From contig CASDUK010000003.1 of the NCBI GenBank assembly GCA_949283975.1, positions 111,655 to 175,654 on the forward strand: a stretch of 64,000 bases of DNA, in the 5' to 3' direction. Position numbers and translations under genes: made by a program. The DNA is from an uncultured Bacillota bacterium (GTDB lineage: Bacteria > Bacillota > Clostridia > Christensenellales > UBA1242). How positions within the stretch are numbered: position 1 is the first letter of the stretch; every line of letters starts with the position of its first letter. The notes beneath the pieces are model-generated. The model was not told the DNA's origin. It did no database searches and saw only the letters and a list, made by a program, of their open reading frames with translations. Shown here one piece after another: positions 1-9,279 of this stretch.

Positions 1-114
1 AACATATTCCGAAAGCGAAACAATTTCCGAGTTTCCAGATTTAATTGTTTTGCTAAGAGAATTTAAACGCTTTTCAAGTTCTTCTAACTTAACTATTTCC
101 AAACTGTTATCCAT
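1..114 (-). CDS. Partial ORF, possible exonuclease VII small subunit
   Basis: An ATG at 114, preceded by a clear AAAAGGAG ribosome binding site, opens a leftward frame that runs off the window edge after 38 codons. The visible peptide is charged and helical, with a LEELEKRLNSL segment. This resembles the short helical XseB family, the small subunit that joins XseA in degrading single-stranded DNA in the cytoplasm. The match is by general pattern only, and any small coiled-coil protein would look similar. It is divergent from the DUF378 gene at 166. Confidence 0.4.
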   Translation of the reverse strand, partial: MDNSLEIVKLEELEKRLNSLSKTIKSGNSEIVSLSEYV

Positions 115-165
115 AAAAACTCCTTTTTAGCAAAGTATAGCAATTGGAAGAGGAGGGGGGCAACC

Positions 166-510
166 TTGACTGCCAGAATAAAAAAAACCAAATTGAAAAA
201 AATATATTCGGAGATTATTATGATTACTTTTATTTCTTTTCTAATTGTTCTGTTTGGAAGCGTGAATTGGCTTAGCATTGGAATGCTTCAATATGACATA
301 ATTGCTGGTTTTTTTGGAACTCAGGCAAACATTTTTAGCCGAATAATTTACATTCTTTTTGGCTTTGCCGCAATTTGGCTTATTATCTCTGCAATCAGAC
401 AAAAGGGAAAAATTAACATAGTTAAAGACCGGCTAAACCTTAAAGCAATGGAACAAAAGGAAGATGAGCTTGCAGAAAAATTTGGCCAGAAAAACAGCCC
501 AAGCGATTAA
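166..510 (+). CDS. DUF378-type small membrane protein
   Basis: This 114-residue protein has two hydrophobic segments, at about residues 17-38 and 58-79. A GSVNWLSIGM stretch followed by SRIIYILFGFA matches the GxNWG...SRiiYilvGl pattern of the DUF378 (YuzA-like) family of unknown function. The C-terminal 35 residues are charged and probably cytoplasmic. The TTG start at 166 is chosen because a strong GGAGGGGGG ribosome binding site ends five bases upstream. The gene lies between two leftward genes and ends at a terminator shared with pfkA. No function is implied beyond a small inner-membrane protein. Confidence 0.7.
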   Translation: MTARIKKTKLKKIYSEIIMITFISFLIVLFGSVNWLSIGMLQYDIIAGFFGTQANIFSRIIYILFGFAAIWLIISAIRQKGKINIVKDRLNLKAMEQKEDELAEKFGQKNSPSD

Positions 511-512
511 AA

Positions 513-534
513 AAAACCGGAGCAATCCGGTTTT
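513..534. terminator. Bidirectional terminator between DUF378 gene and pfkA
   Basis: A perfect 9-bp stem (AAAACCGGA/TCCGGTTTT) with a GCAA loop. The flanking A and T runs let it end transcription from both converging genes. Confidence 0.85.
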
Positions 535-1429
535 AAATTTCTGATAGGTTTTTGGATTTTATTTTATTCCCAACCTGGCCAATTGCCCGGCTGAATTTTT
601 TTGATGAAATTAGTTCAAGCGCAAATTTAGCAAATTTCCTTGCCAAAATTCTGTCCATAACAGAGGGGGCAGTTCCCCTTTGAACATATCCAATTCGGCA
701 AGCCCGTGTTTCAATGTCCAACTCGTTTTGAATTTTTTTTGCAAGTTCAAAAACATCTAAAATATTTTCTCTAATTATGACAGATGGCGCTTCCTCTCCG
801 TCTCCAATTGCCTCCTTAATTTTTGAAATTGTTTCTTTAAACGAAAATTGTTTTGCCTCTGTTATTAAAATTGTTGCATCTGTTGCAATTGCGCTGCTAA
901 TTGCAATGTCGGGGCAGTGCCTTCCCATTACTTCACATATGAAAATTCTGTTCAAAGAAAGCATTGTTTGCTTAATTTTGTCAATTGCGTCAACAGCGGC
1001 GTTAACTGCCGAGTCAAACCCAAGAGTTTGCTCTGTGTAGAAAAGGTCGTTGTCAATTGTTGCCGGAATATAAACAACCTTAATTCCTGCGGCCGAAAGT
1101 TCCTTTGCCCCGCGAAGAGTTCCGTCCCCACCAAGGACAATTAAACAATCTATTTCGTTTAATTTAATATTTTGAATTGCGCGCCTAAAACCTTGTTTTG
1201 TTAAAAATTCGCTGCTTCGCGTGCTTTTTATGTTGCTTCCTCCAAGGTGGGCAATGTTTGAAACATCTTCTCTTGTCAGCGTCTTTGCTGAGTTGTCAAT
1301 TAAACCCTGATAGCCAAACTTAAATGCAACAACTTCGTGCCCGGCCTTCAAAGCAAGGTTTGTAAACTTTGAAATAAAGGCGTTCATTCCCGGCGCGTCT
1401 CCGCCACTTGTTAAAATTCCAATTTTCAT
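533..1429 (-). CDS. pfkA: ATP-dependent 6-phosphofructokinase
   Basis: This enzyme phosphorylates fructose 6-phosphate to fructose 1,6-bisphosphate in glycolysis. Visible motifs are the N-terminal LTSGGDAPGMN nucleotide loop, GGDGT at residues 100-104 (a glycine after the aspartate favours ATP over pyrophosphate), the catalytic TIDND at 124-128, MGRH, and GYVQRG followed by MDR for substrate binding. At 298 residues it is about 20 shorter than the usual 319-320. The canonical PGTIDND reads PATIDND here. The ATG has an AAGGAGG site eight bases upstream. It is the last gene of the leftward whiA-dnaE-pfkA run, the usual clostridial order, although no pyruvate kinase follows. Confidence 0.93.
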   Translation of the reverse strand: MKIGILTSGGDAPGMNAFISKFTNLALKAGHEVVAFKFGYQGLIDNSAKTLTREDVSNIAHLGGSNIKSTRSSEFLTKQGFRRAIQNIKLNEIDCLIVLGGDGTLRGAKELSAAGIKVVYIPATIDNDLFYTEQTLGFDSAVNAAVDAIDKIKQTMLSLNRIFICEVMGRHCPDIAISSAIATDATILITEAKQFSFKETISKIKEAIGDGEEAPSVIIRENILDVFELAKKIQNELDIETRACRIGYVQRGTAPSVMDRILARKFAKFALELISSKKFSRAIGQVGNKIKSKNLSEI

Positions 1430-1441
1430 TTTTTTTCCTCC

Positions 1442-4400
1442 TTATCTAACAATTACATCTTCTTCGCCCAAAATTCCCAAAAGCTCACCAAGAAGGTGTT
1501 GAGAAATAGAAACCTCCTTGTTCATCTTAAAGGCGCTTCCCGTTTCCGAGCAGCGAACAAAAACTTCGCTTTTTCCGGGATAGGAATTTATTATTCCCGC
1601 AACGGCGTTGTAAAGCGGAATGTCTGTTACGTTAAACTTTAGGTAAAGTTTTTCAATTTTTTCTTCTTGGGTCTTTTGTTCTGATTTCCAAGGCAAAATT
1701 TCATCAACAATAATGCAGGGCTTTTCGCCGTCCCTAAAATTAAGTTTCCCCTTTATTGTTGCCATTGTGTCTTCAACCAATAGGTGTTTAACATTTCGGT
1801 ATGGCCCGGGAAAAATTGTTAAATCAATTGTTCCATAAAGATCTTCAAGCTTAGCAAAGCCCATTTCCTTATTTCCGCTCTTAGTCATGGTTTTTCTTAT
1901 GTCTGAGATAATTCCCCCGCAAACAACTCTCATGTCGTTTTCAAGGCCAGAGTTGGCAAATTGATCCGATTGCTCCTCTTCCAGCCCTTCGCCATCTTCA
2001 ACGCTCTGGGTCGTTGCCAGCATGCTGGTGTTGAAGTTATACTTGGCAAATTCGTTAAGGTGGCCGTCTAACGGGTGGCCAGAGAGGTAAACTCCAACAA
2101 CTTCCTTTTCAAATTTTAAAAGCGATTCCTTGTTAAACTCTTTTATGTTGGGGTAGTCAAGCGTGTCCTCAAGCGCGGAGCTTTCCGAGGTGTCAAACAG
2201 CGAGAATTGGCCGGTTGCTTGCTTTTTTGCCTCTGCGCTAACCCTGCCAACCGCTGTTTCATAAACGCTCATGAGTTGAGAGCGGTGGAGGCCAAAACAA
2301 TCAAATGCACCGGAGAGAATTAGGCTTTCCAAACAGCGTTTGTTTCTTGCTTGGGCGTCAACGCGCTTAATAAAGTCCATGAAATTTTTAAACTGTCCGT
2401 TTTTTTCTCTCTCTTCAATTATGCTCTCAATGAGCGAAATTCCAACGTTTTTAACGGCCGCAAGGCCAAAGCGCAAGTTTCCTTCTTCAACAGAAAAATA
2501 TGTTTGGCTTTTGTTTATGTCTGGAGGAAAAACTTTAAACCCTTCTTCTTTAACATAGGTTACATACTTTTTAATTTCATCAGCGTTTGTTATTCTGTTG
2601 TTTAAAACAGAACATAAGAATTCAATCTCATGATAACATTTCAAATAGGCTGTTTGGTAGGATAAAAAGGCGTATGCAGCGGCGTGTGACTTGTTGAAAG
2701 CGTATTGAGCAAAGGATTCCATCTCCGAGAAAACTTGCTCTGCAACCTCTCTGCTAATTCCAAGTTTTAATGCGCCAGGAATTGAAGCCTTTCCAGTTGG
2801 GTCTTCCCAACCTTCAATAAATTTCTTCTTTTCAATGGGCATTTTTTCAACCTTTTTCTTGCCCATAATTCGCCTAACATTGTCTGCCTGACCCATTGAA
2901 TATCCCCCCATAACTTGGAAGATTTTCATAACTTGTTCCTGGTAGACGATGCAACCATAGGTAACATTTAAAATTGGCTCTAAGCATGGGTGGGCATATT
3001 TAATTTCGCCTGGATTTTGCTTGTTTTTTATATATCTTGGAATTGAGTCCATTGGGCCGGGGCGATAAAGTGAAACGCCGGCAATTATGTCTTCTAAGCA
3101 GTCCGGCTTAAGGTCTCTCATAAACTTCTTCATTCCGTCACTTTCAAGTTGGAAAATTGCGTCTGTTTTTCCGCTGCTGATAAGATCATAAACATTTTTG
3201 TCGTCATATTCCATTGCATAGAAATCTATGTCAATTCCCTTGTTTTGTTTGACATATTTAATTGCCTTATCAATATCTGTTAGTGTTCTAAGCCCAAGGA
3301 AATCCATTTTCAAAAGGCCAAGCTGTTCAAGCTCAATCATGTTATATTGGGTTGTTATGTCTTCGTCATTTCTTGCAAGTGGAACATAGTCGTCAACTCT
3401 CGTTGGCGCAATTAGAACGCCAGCGGCGTGGGTTGAGGTGTTCCTTGGGCTTCCTTCAAGTTTAATTGCCATGTCGGCAATTTCTTTAACCGCAGGGTCT
3501 TGCTGATAAAGTTCTCGAAGTTCTGGAATTATATATTTGTTGTTCTCTTCCTTTCCCGTTGTTCCAAAATAGAATTTTAAAACAGGCGGCTTTTTAATTC
3601 CGGCTGGAAGGCGGTTTGGAATTAATTTGGAAATTCTATCCGCCTCGGAATAGGGCATGTTAAGAGTTCTTGCAACATCTCTAATTGCGTTTTTTGCAGC
3701 CATTGTTCCAAATGTTACAATTAAAGCAACGTTGTCTTCGCCATATTTTCTTCTGACATAGTCAATAACTTCCCCTCTTCGGTCGTAATCGAAGTCAACG
3801 TCAAAATCTGGCATCGAAACGCGCTCTTTGTGGATAAATCTTTCAAAGATTAAATCATATTTAAGCGGGTCAACCAAGGTTATTCCGCTTGCATAGGCAA
3901 CAATGCTTCCCGCGCCGCTTCCCCTTCCCGGCCCAACAGGAATTCCGTTTTCTCTTGCATAATTTATGTAATCCCAAACAACAAGGAAATATTCAACAAA
4001 CCCCTGGGAGTGAATTATCTCAAGTTCGCTCTCCGCTCTTTGCATAATTTCGGGGGTGATTTCCCTATATTTTTTCTTTAAGCCCTCAAAAGTCAAGTGC
4101 CTTAAATATTCATAACAAGTCATTCCGTTTTCTGGGTGATAGGGTGGAATGTAATTTTCATTTGCCGGCATGACATATTTTTCGTCAATCCCAGGAATGT
4201 CTCCATGGGCTTTTGATCTAATAATAACATCGCATTTGTCTGCAATTTCAAGCGTTGTATCAAGGGCGTCTTCAAAGCCGGCCATAGCTTCTTTCATTTC
4301 GTCATAAGTTTTGAAATAAAATTCGTCTGTTTCAAACTTAAGCCGGTCTGGGTCGTCAACCCTTTTTCCCATTTGAACGCACATCAAAACATCTTGCATC

Positions 4401-5035
4401 TTTGCATCGCCTTTTTCAATGTAGTGGCAATCGTTTGTTGCAACAAGTTTTATGTTTAATTTGTTGGAAAGAACTCTTAAAAATTTGTTAACCTCTTGCT
4501 GTTCGGCAAGGCCGTGGTTTTGAACTTCCAAATAAAAATCTTCTCCAAAAACTTCTTTAAACCACCTTGCCGCCCGCTCCGCCTCTTCAAACTGGCCAAG
4601 CAAAATTGATTGGGGAATTTTCCCCGCCAAACAGGCGCTTAAACAAATTAGCCCCTCGCTGTGTTTTTTTAATGTTTCGAAATCTATCCTTGGCTTATAA
4701 TAAAAGCCGTCTTTAAAGGCAATTGAATTTAGTTTTAAAAGGTTTTTATACCCCGTGTTGTTTTTTGCAAGCAAAATTTGGTGGTAAAATTTTTGTTTTC
4801 CCGCCTTAACAAAGAGATTATCGCAGAGATAGAACTCCGTTCCAATAATTGGCTTAATTCCTGCAGCCAAACAGGAAGAATAAAATTGAAGAGCGCCATA
4901 CATGTTTCCGTGGTCTGTTATTGCAACAGCGTCCCAACCGCGCTCCTTTGTTTTTTCAACAAGTTGTTTAATTCTTGCACATCCGTCCAGAAGGCTAAAC
5001 TCAGTGTGGTTGTGAAGATGAACAAATTTTTCCAT
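1442..5035 (-). CDS. dnaE: DNA polymerase III alpha subunit (DnaE)
   Basis: A replicative DNA polymerase catalytic subunit of 1197 residues. Domains run from an N-terminal PHP domain (HLHNHTEFSLLDG at residues 7-19, TDHGN at 40-44), through the polymerase core with PGRGSGAGS and the active-site MPDFDVDFD at 408-416 (metal-binding Asp 412 and 414), to a helix-hairpin-helix region and a C-terminal OB fold. The length is near that of E. coli DnaE (1160). It lies 45 bases after whiA and 12 bases before pfkA. The ribosome binding site is weak, so coupling to upstream translation is possible. No PolC-type polymerase is present in the window, so the division of labour cannot be judged here. Confidence 0.96.
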   Translation of the reverse strand: MEKFVHLHNHTEFSLLDGCARIKQLVEKTKERGWDAVAITDHGNMYGALQFYSSCLAAGIKPIIGTEFYLCDNLFVKAGKQKFYHQILLAKNNTGYKNLLKLNSIAFKDGFYYKPRIDFETLKKHSEGLICLSACLAGKIPQSILLGQFEEAERAARWFKEVFGEDFYLEVQNHGLAEQQEVNKFLRVLSNKLNIKLVATNDCHYIEKGDAKMQDVLMCVQMGKRVDDPDRLKFETDEFYFKTYDEMKEAMAGFEDALDTTLEIADKCDVIIRSKAHGDIPGIDEKYVMPANENYIPPYHPENGMTCYEYLRHLTFEGLKKKYREITPEIMQRAESELEIIHSQGFVEYFLVVWDYINYARENGIPVGPGRGSGAGSIVAYASGITLVDPLKYDLIFERFIHKERVSMPDFDVDFDYDRRGEVIDYVRRKYGEDNVALIVTFGTMAAKNAIRDVARTLNMPYSEADRISKLIPNRLPAGIKKPPVLKFYFGTTGKEENNKYIIPELRELYQQDPAVKEIADMAIKLEGSPRNTSTHAAGVLIAPTRVDDYVPLARNDEDITTQYNMIELEQLGLLKMDFLGLRTLTDIDKAIKYVKQNKGIDIDFYAMEYDDKNVYDLISSGKTDAIFQLESDGMKKFMRDLKPDCLEDIIAGVSLYRPGPMDSIPRYIKNKQNPGEIKYAHPCLEPILNVTYGCIVYQEQVMKIFQVMGGYSMGQADNVRRIMGKKKVEKMPIEKKKFIEGWEDPTGKASIPGALKLGISREVAEQVFSEMESFAQYAFNKSHAAAYAFLSYQTAYLKCYHEIEFLCSVLNNRITNADEIKKYVTYVKEEGFKVFPPDINKSQTYFSVEEGNLRFGLAAVKNVGISLIESIIEEREKNGQFKNFMDFIKRVDAQARNKRCLESLILSGAFDCFGLHRSQLMSVYETAVGRVSAEAKKQATGQFSLFDTSESSALEDTLDYPNIKEFNKESLLKFEKEVVGVYLSGHPLDGHLNEFAKYNFNTSMLATTQSVEDGEGLEEEQSDQFANSGLENDMRVVCGGIISDIRKTMTKSGNKEMGFAKLEDLYGTIDLTIFPGPYRNVKHLLVEDTMATIKGKLNFRDGEKPCIIVDEILPWKSEQKTQEEKIEKLYLKFNVTDIPLYNAVAGIINSYPGKSEVFVRCSETGSAFKMNKEVSISQHLLGELLGILGEEDVIVR

Positions 5036-5080
5036 AGGTTTAGTTTACACCCTTTAAAGGTTTTTTTGCAAGTGAAAAAT

Positions 5081-6031
5081 CTATAATTTTTCTGCAATAG
5101 AAACAATTTTTCTAAGCCGGTGGTTAAGCCCGCTTTTTGTCAGTTTAATGTTGGAAAGAAGGAGAAGAGAAGAAAGCGGTTCTTCTGGGTTTGCAAGCCT
5201 AAGAAGGGCAACTTCTTCAAGGTCTGGAGACAGCGCAGCAAGCCCAATTTTCCTGTCTATCTTTTCAATTGCCTCAAGTTGTTTAAGGCTTGCATCAACT
5301 GTTTTTGAAATGTTCGCACTCAAACAGTTTGTTTGGCGGTTTATTTTGTTTCTAAAATCTCTCTTTGCAATTTCGTTTTCAAGCGTTAAAACAGAGCTGT
5401 TAGCGCCAATTAGTGCAAGCAGGTTTGAAACCTGGGTTGCATCTTTCAAATATAGAACATAAATGTTTTTTCTCTTTATTAATTTTGGGAAAATGTCAAA
5501 TTGCGCTAAAATATGGGCAAATTCTCGAAGAAGGGGAAGGCTTTTAGAGCCAAATTCAAGATGATAGCCGCTAGACGTTTTTTCGTTTGGTTTTTGGCTA
5601 ATTTTTATGCTTGACGTTCCACAGCCAATAAACATTCCCCTACAAAAATTTTTTATGTCCTCATTTTTTTCAGAAATTAAATGCAAATTATTTTCTATGT
5701 TATTTTCAACATTTAAGCCAAATTTTTCAAACAATATTTCCAATATATTGTTTTTAAAAATAATTTTATAAAAAATTTTATTATTTATTTTAAAACTCTC
5801 TAAATTTTTAATATTTTCATCAATATTTTTATTAATTCCATATTTTTTCAACAATATTTTTAAATTTTTTTTGCAAAAAGAAAACAAATTTTCTAAATCT
5901 GTTGTAATTTCAACATTTCCCTCTTCATCGTAGCTTCCGCTTGAAACAAAGAGGCCAAAGAAAAAAGCGCTGGAAACTTTTGAGTTTTCAGAAAGTAGCT
6001 CTGCTTTGGTTGCTTTAGAAAAGGACTCCAA
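5081..6031 (-). CDS. whiA: WhiA-family DNA-binding regulator
   Basis: WhiA joins a LAGLIDADG homing-endonuclease-like N domain to a C-terminal helix-turn-helix and acts in sporulation control or, in Bacillus, in cell division. The C-terminal LSNIKLTKSGLNHRLRK is the family signature recognition region. The middle is unusually rich in Asn, Lys and Ile with very AT-rich codons (about 5640-5890). The start is TTG at 6031, with AAAAAGGAG lying inside the end of the upstream PHP gene, whose stop abuts this start. In most Firmicutes rapZ and yvcK sit immediately upstream of whiA; here the PHP gene takes that place. Confidence 0.9.
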   Translation of the reverse strand: MESFSKATKAELLSENSKVSSAFFFGLFVSSGSYDEEGNVEITTDLENLFSFCKKNLKILLKKYGINKNIDENIKNLESFKINNKIFYKIIFKNNILEILFEKFGLNVENNIENNLHLISEKNEDIKNFCRGMFIGCGTSSIKISQKPNEKTSSGYHLEFGSKSLPLLREFAHILAQFDIFPKLIKRKNIYVLYLKDATQVSNLLALIGANSSVLTLENEIAKRDFRNKINRQTNCLSANISKTVDASLKQLEAIEKIDRKIGLAALSPDLEEVALLRLANPEEPLSSLLLLSNIKLTKSGLNHRLRKIVSIAEKL

Positions 6032-6820
6032 CTATTTTTTCTCCTTTTTAAACTGAGGCAATTTGTCAATATTAACAATTAGCTCAAGCGGAATGTTAAG
6101 GCGGGTTATAAGCGCAATTGCGTTGTTAACTTCGCCTACGCGCTCTGAGCTGTGGGCATCAGAATCTAAAATAAATTTTACGCCAGCCTTTGCCATTTCA
6201 ACCATCTCTTCGTCCGTGAAGAAAATTTTCTTGCCGTTAAGTTCAATAAGTGTTCCCGCCTCCTTTGCGGCAAGGGCAACTTTAAGGGTGTCCACCCTCA
6301 TTCCTCGATTTAGATGAGAGAGAATGTCTATTTTATATTTCTTTAAAGCTTGGAGATAGACGTTTGTGTTTTTCTCAAGTTTTTTCTTTGAAATTGGAAA
6401 AATTTTTGAAAGATTGTTTCTAACAAAAAGGCTAAGCTGATCTTTAAAAGTTTTTGCGGTTACGAATTTGTGTTGACCAACAATAACTAAATCTAGTTTA
6501 GAAAAATCTTCTTCATTTAAATCAATTGTTCCATCGTTTGAAATAAAGTTTGCCTCAACGCCAAGCAAAACTTTAACCCCCGTTTGCCTTTCGGCCTCTA
6601 AACATTGCCTTCTCATCTCATCAAGATCTGTTCTCTTCATCGCATAAAGTTTATGGTTAAAGCCGTGGTCTGTTATTGCAATTGCTTTAAGGCCCTTTTT
6701 CTTTGCCGAAATCGCATTTTCTAAAATTGTTCCCTTTCCGTGGCTGAAGGGTGTGTGGGTGTGAAAATCTCCTGTTAAAAGCAAGCTTTTTTCCTCCAAA
6801 GATAATAATTTCTTCTTCAA
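6032..6820 (-). CDS. PHP-domain metal-dependent phosphoesterase
   Basis: The protein has 262 residues with PHP-family metal ligands: FHTHTPFSHG at about residues 19-28, TDHGF at 50-54, the GVEAN motif and DSDAHSSE near 219-226. Relatives include histidinol-phosphatase-like and YcdX-like phosphoesterases. The substrate cannot be read from sequence. The nominal TTG start at 6820 lies 134 bases inside murB in another frame. Because the HTHT metal site is encoded at about 6760, a long overlap remains even with a later start. The gene follows murB in many Clostridia. It is translated directly into whiA, with stop and start adjoining. Confidence 0.82.
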   Translation of the reverse strand: MKKKLLSLEEKSLLLTGDFHTHTPFSHGKGTILENAISAKKKGLKAIAITDHGFNHKLYAMKRTDLDEMRRQCLEAERQTGVKVLLGVEANFISNDGTIDLNEEDFSKLDLVIVGQHKFVTAKTFKDQLSLFVRNNLSKIFPISKKKLEKNTNVYLQALKKYKIDILSHLNRGMRVDTLKVALAAKEAGTLIELNGKKIFFTDEEMVEMAKAGVKFILDSDAHSSERVGEVNNAIALITRLNIPLELIVNIDKLPQFKKEKK

Positions 6821-7685
6821 GTTTTAGGTTGTTTGTTTTATAAACAATTTTTTTAATTTTTTTAATCAGCCGCAAAACATCTTTTGCCGAGGCATTTTCA
6901 AAGTTAACAATAAAGCCCGCGTGTTTTTCGCTAACTTTCGCCCCTCCTATTTTAACACCTTTTAGCCCCAAGTTGTCAATTATTTTTGCGGGAAAAATTG
7001 TTTGGCCGTCAACTTTAAGCCTTTTAAAGACGCTTCCCGCGCAAAAAGCGCCATATGGTTGTGTTTGTTTTCTCCTTTCTAAAAATAATTTCATCTTTTC
7101 ATCAATTTGGTTTTTGTTTCCATGCAAAAGAGAAAACTGCGCGCCCAAAATTACGCCCCCGTCTCTTTTAAAACTTGAATCCCTGTGAGAATAAGAAAAA
7201 TTTTTAGTCCAAAAAATTTTCCCGTTCCTAAAAACTTTAACGCGCGAAACATGGCCTAAAACTTCTTCTTCAAAAGCGCCAGCATTTCCAAAAATTGCCC
7301 CGCCAACAGTTCCAGGAATTCCATAAAGAAATTCAAGGCCGCAAAGCGAGTTGTCTCTTGCTATTTTGCAAACAGAAAAAAGGCTTGCGCCAGCCATTGC
7401 TGTTAGTTTGTTTTTTCCAACATAAATTCTTTTAAAGTTTCCGCTAAGCTTAATAATCGTTCCGTTGTAATATTTAAATGAGAGCAGGGTGTTTGTTCCT
7501 CCGCCAAGAATAAAAAACTTTTTACATTTTGAAAGAATATTTTCTAGCGTTTTTTGGTTTTTTACAACAACAAAATATTTTGCCTTTCCTCCAATTTTAA
7601 ACGAAGTTTGGGAGGCGAGAGAATGGTTATAATAAGTAGTTGCATCTTTAAGGCTTAAACTTTTTAAAAATTTTTTATAACGCAT
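6687..7685 (-). CDS. murB: UDP-N-acetylenolpyruvoylglucosamine reductase
   Basis: MurB is the cytoplasmic FAD enzyme that reduces UDP-GlcNAc-enolpyruvate to UDP-MurNAc for peptidoglycan. Seen are FILGGGTNTLL (FAD binding), GLEFLYGIPGTVGGAIFGNAG and the catalytic region CAGSVFKR. The fold should end near the LEEEIIIFG segment, but the frame continues about 35 residues (332 in total against about 300 usual) into the PHP gene. No ribosome binding site precedes the ATG at 7685, and a TATAAA lies only five bases before it, so a very short leader is possible. It starts 58 bases after rsmI. Confidence 0.9.
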   Translation of the reverse strand: MRYKKFLKSLSLKDATTYYNHSLASQTSFKIGGKAKYFVVVKNQKTLENILSKCKKFFILGGGTNTLLSFKYYNGTIIKLSGNFKRIYVGKNKLTAMAGASLFSVCKIARDNSLCGLEFLYGIPGTVGGAIFGNAGAFEEEVLGHVSRVKVFRNGKIFWTKNFSYSHRDSSFKRDGGVILGAQFSLLHGNKNQIDEKMKLFLERRKQTQPYGAFCAGSVFKRLKVDGQTIFPAKIIDNLGLKGVKIGGAKVSEKHAGFIVNFENASAKDVLRLIKKIKKIVYKTNNLKLEEEIIIFGGKKLAFNRRFSHPHTLQPRKGNNFRKCDFGKEKGP

Positions 7686-7742
7686 GTTAATTTATATGAA
7701 AAAATAAACTTTTTATTTAAATAACAAATGCGCTTTGAGCCT

Positions 7743-8543
7743 TTAAAGGTTTAAAACCTCCGTGTAAACTTTGTTTTTGGCAAGGTTGCGTTCTTTGGCA
7801 ACTTTTTTAATAGCATCGTTTTTCCCAAACCCAAGGTTAATATAAAACTTAACATGTTCCAAGATTGACATCTTTGAAAAGTCTTCGCCCTTCGAACCTG
7901 CAACAATTAAAACAAATTCGCCGCGGCCATCAACTTCTGGGAGAGAGGAGAGGTTGAAGAAGGTTTTTGTTTCATGAAGTTTTGTAATTTCTTTAATCAA
8001 ACATGCTTTTCTGTCTCCAAGAGCGTTAAACAAAAATTCAATGTCTTGCTTTAGGTTGTGGGGCGAAACGTAGAATATTAGTGTTGATTTAAGAGTTATG
8101 ATTTGAGAAATTAAAGCCTCTTTTCCCGAATTTTTTTCTGGAAGAAAGCCGCCAAAATAAAAGTTTCTGGAATCAAACCCGCTTAAAACAAGCCCGCTAA
8201 TAAGCGCGCATGCGCCGGGAACAACGGTGTAGTCATAATTATTTTCCGCAAGAAGTTTTACAAGAATTCCTCCCGGATCTGAAATTCCCGGCGTTCCGGC
8301 ATCGGAAATCACGCAAATTTCCTTTCCCTCTTGCGCAAGGTTTAAAATTTTTTCTGCCGACTTGTGCTCGTTGAACTTATGATAGGAAAGAAGCGTTTTT
8401 CCGGTTATGTTAAAGTGGGATAAAAGAATTTTTGAAGTTCTTGTATCCTCACAACAAATTATGTCTGCCTTCTTTAAAGTTTCAAGCGCCCTAAGCGAAA
8501 TGTCGCCCAAGTTTCCAATTGGCGTAGCAACAAAACTAACCAT
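7743..8543 (-). CDS. rsmI: 16S rRNA 2'-O-ribose methyltransferase RsmI
   Basis: RsmI methylates the ribose of C1402 in the 16S rRNA decoding centre using S-adenosylmethionine. The 266-residue protein shows the family landmarks VATPIGNLGDIS at the N-terminus, CEDTRTSKILL, SDAGTPGISDPG and FYVSPHNL. The C-terminal KNDAIKKVAKERNLAKNKVY is the usual helical tail. Its ATG overlaps the stop of the upstream methyltransferase by eight bases, suggesting translational coupling within the holB-ricT-methyltransferase-rsmI run, which matches the order seen widely in Firmicutes. Confidence 0.94.
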   Translation of the reverse strand: MVSFVATPIGNLGDISLRALETLKKADIICCEDTRTSKILLSHFNITGKTLLSYHKFNEHKSAEKILNLAQEGKEICVISDAGTPGISDPGGILVKLLAENNYDYTVVPGACALISGLVLSGFDSRNFYFGGFLPEKNSGKEALISQIITLKSTLIFYVSPHNLKQDIEFLFNALGDRKACLIKEITKLHETKTFFNLSSLPEVDGRGEFVLIVAGSKGEDFSKMSILEHVKFYINLGFGKNDAIKKVAKERNLAKNKVYTEVLNL

Positions 8544-9279
8544 TTTCTTCTCCTAAAAGTTTTTTAATTGTGTAGAGGTAAGAGCCGTCCTTGTCGTTTG
8601 CAATTAGAGTTGGAAGAACCTTTAGCCCGCTCTTTGCCCCCTTTTTTGCTTCAATCAAAACTGCCGTTGGGGGCTTGGCCATTAAAGGGGAAACAAAAAG
8701 AAGTTTTTTGGGTTCTAAATTGTTTAACTTAAGTTCAGCAAAAATTTCTGAAAGTCGCTCTGGCCTATGAACAAAACAAAACTTGCCCCCAAACTTTAAA
8801 AGTTTTGCCGCGCAAAAAACAAGTTCTTTTAAAGAAAGCAAAATTTCATGGCGCGAAATTGCCCTTGAACTGTTCTCTCCAACAAGGCTTTTCTCGTTGG
8901 TTTTCATGTATGGCGGGTTGGAAAAAACAACATCAAAACTTTCGGGTTGGGCGTGATCTTTAAATTTTTGAATTGGCGCATGAATGATTTTAATTTTATC
9001 TTTTAAATTGTTCAATTCAACGTTTCTGTCTGCAAGTAGGGCGGCGGGCTTTTGAACCTCAAAGGCAACAATTTCTTTTGGATTGCACTTGTAAGACACC
9101 AAAATTGAAATTACGCCATTCCCACAGCCAATTTCAAGACATCTATCGCTACTTTTTGCGCTAACAAAGTTTGCCAAAATTGCGGAGTCGCTTGTAAAGC
9201 AATATTTCTCTCCGTCCTGAATTATTTTAAGGCCGCCAATTTGAAGGTCCTCAAGCCTCTCGCTTTGATTTAGCTTCAT
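8536..9279 (-). CDS. TrmN6/YabB-type N6-adenine methyltransferase
   Basis: A class I SAM-dependent methyltransferase of 247 residues related to tRNA1(Val) A37 methyltransferase (YfiC/TrmN6; YabB in Bacillus). It has the SAM-binding LEIGCGNGVIS and the N6-amino methyltransferase catalytic SNPPYMK. The N-terminal RLEDLQIGGLKIIQ is typical of the family. I choose ATG 9279 rather than the longer frame to 9330 because homologues begin with this segment. That leaves a 29-base overlap with the end of ricT, and the stop overlaps rsmI. The exact tRNA substrate is inferred from family and neighbourhood. Confidence 0.85.
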   Translation of the reverse strand: MKLNQSERLEDLQIGGLKIIQDGEKYCFTSDSAILANFVSAKSSDRCLEIGCGNGVISILVSYKCNPKEIVAFEVQKPAALLADRNVELNNLKDKIKIIHAPIQKFKDHAQPESFDVVFSNPPYMKTNEKSLVGENSSRAISRHEILLSLKELVFCAAKLLKFGGKFCFVHRPERLSEIFAELKLNNLEPKKLLFVSPLMAKPPTAVLIEAKKGAKSGLKVLPTLIANDKDGSYLYTIKKLLGEENG

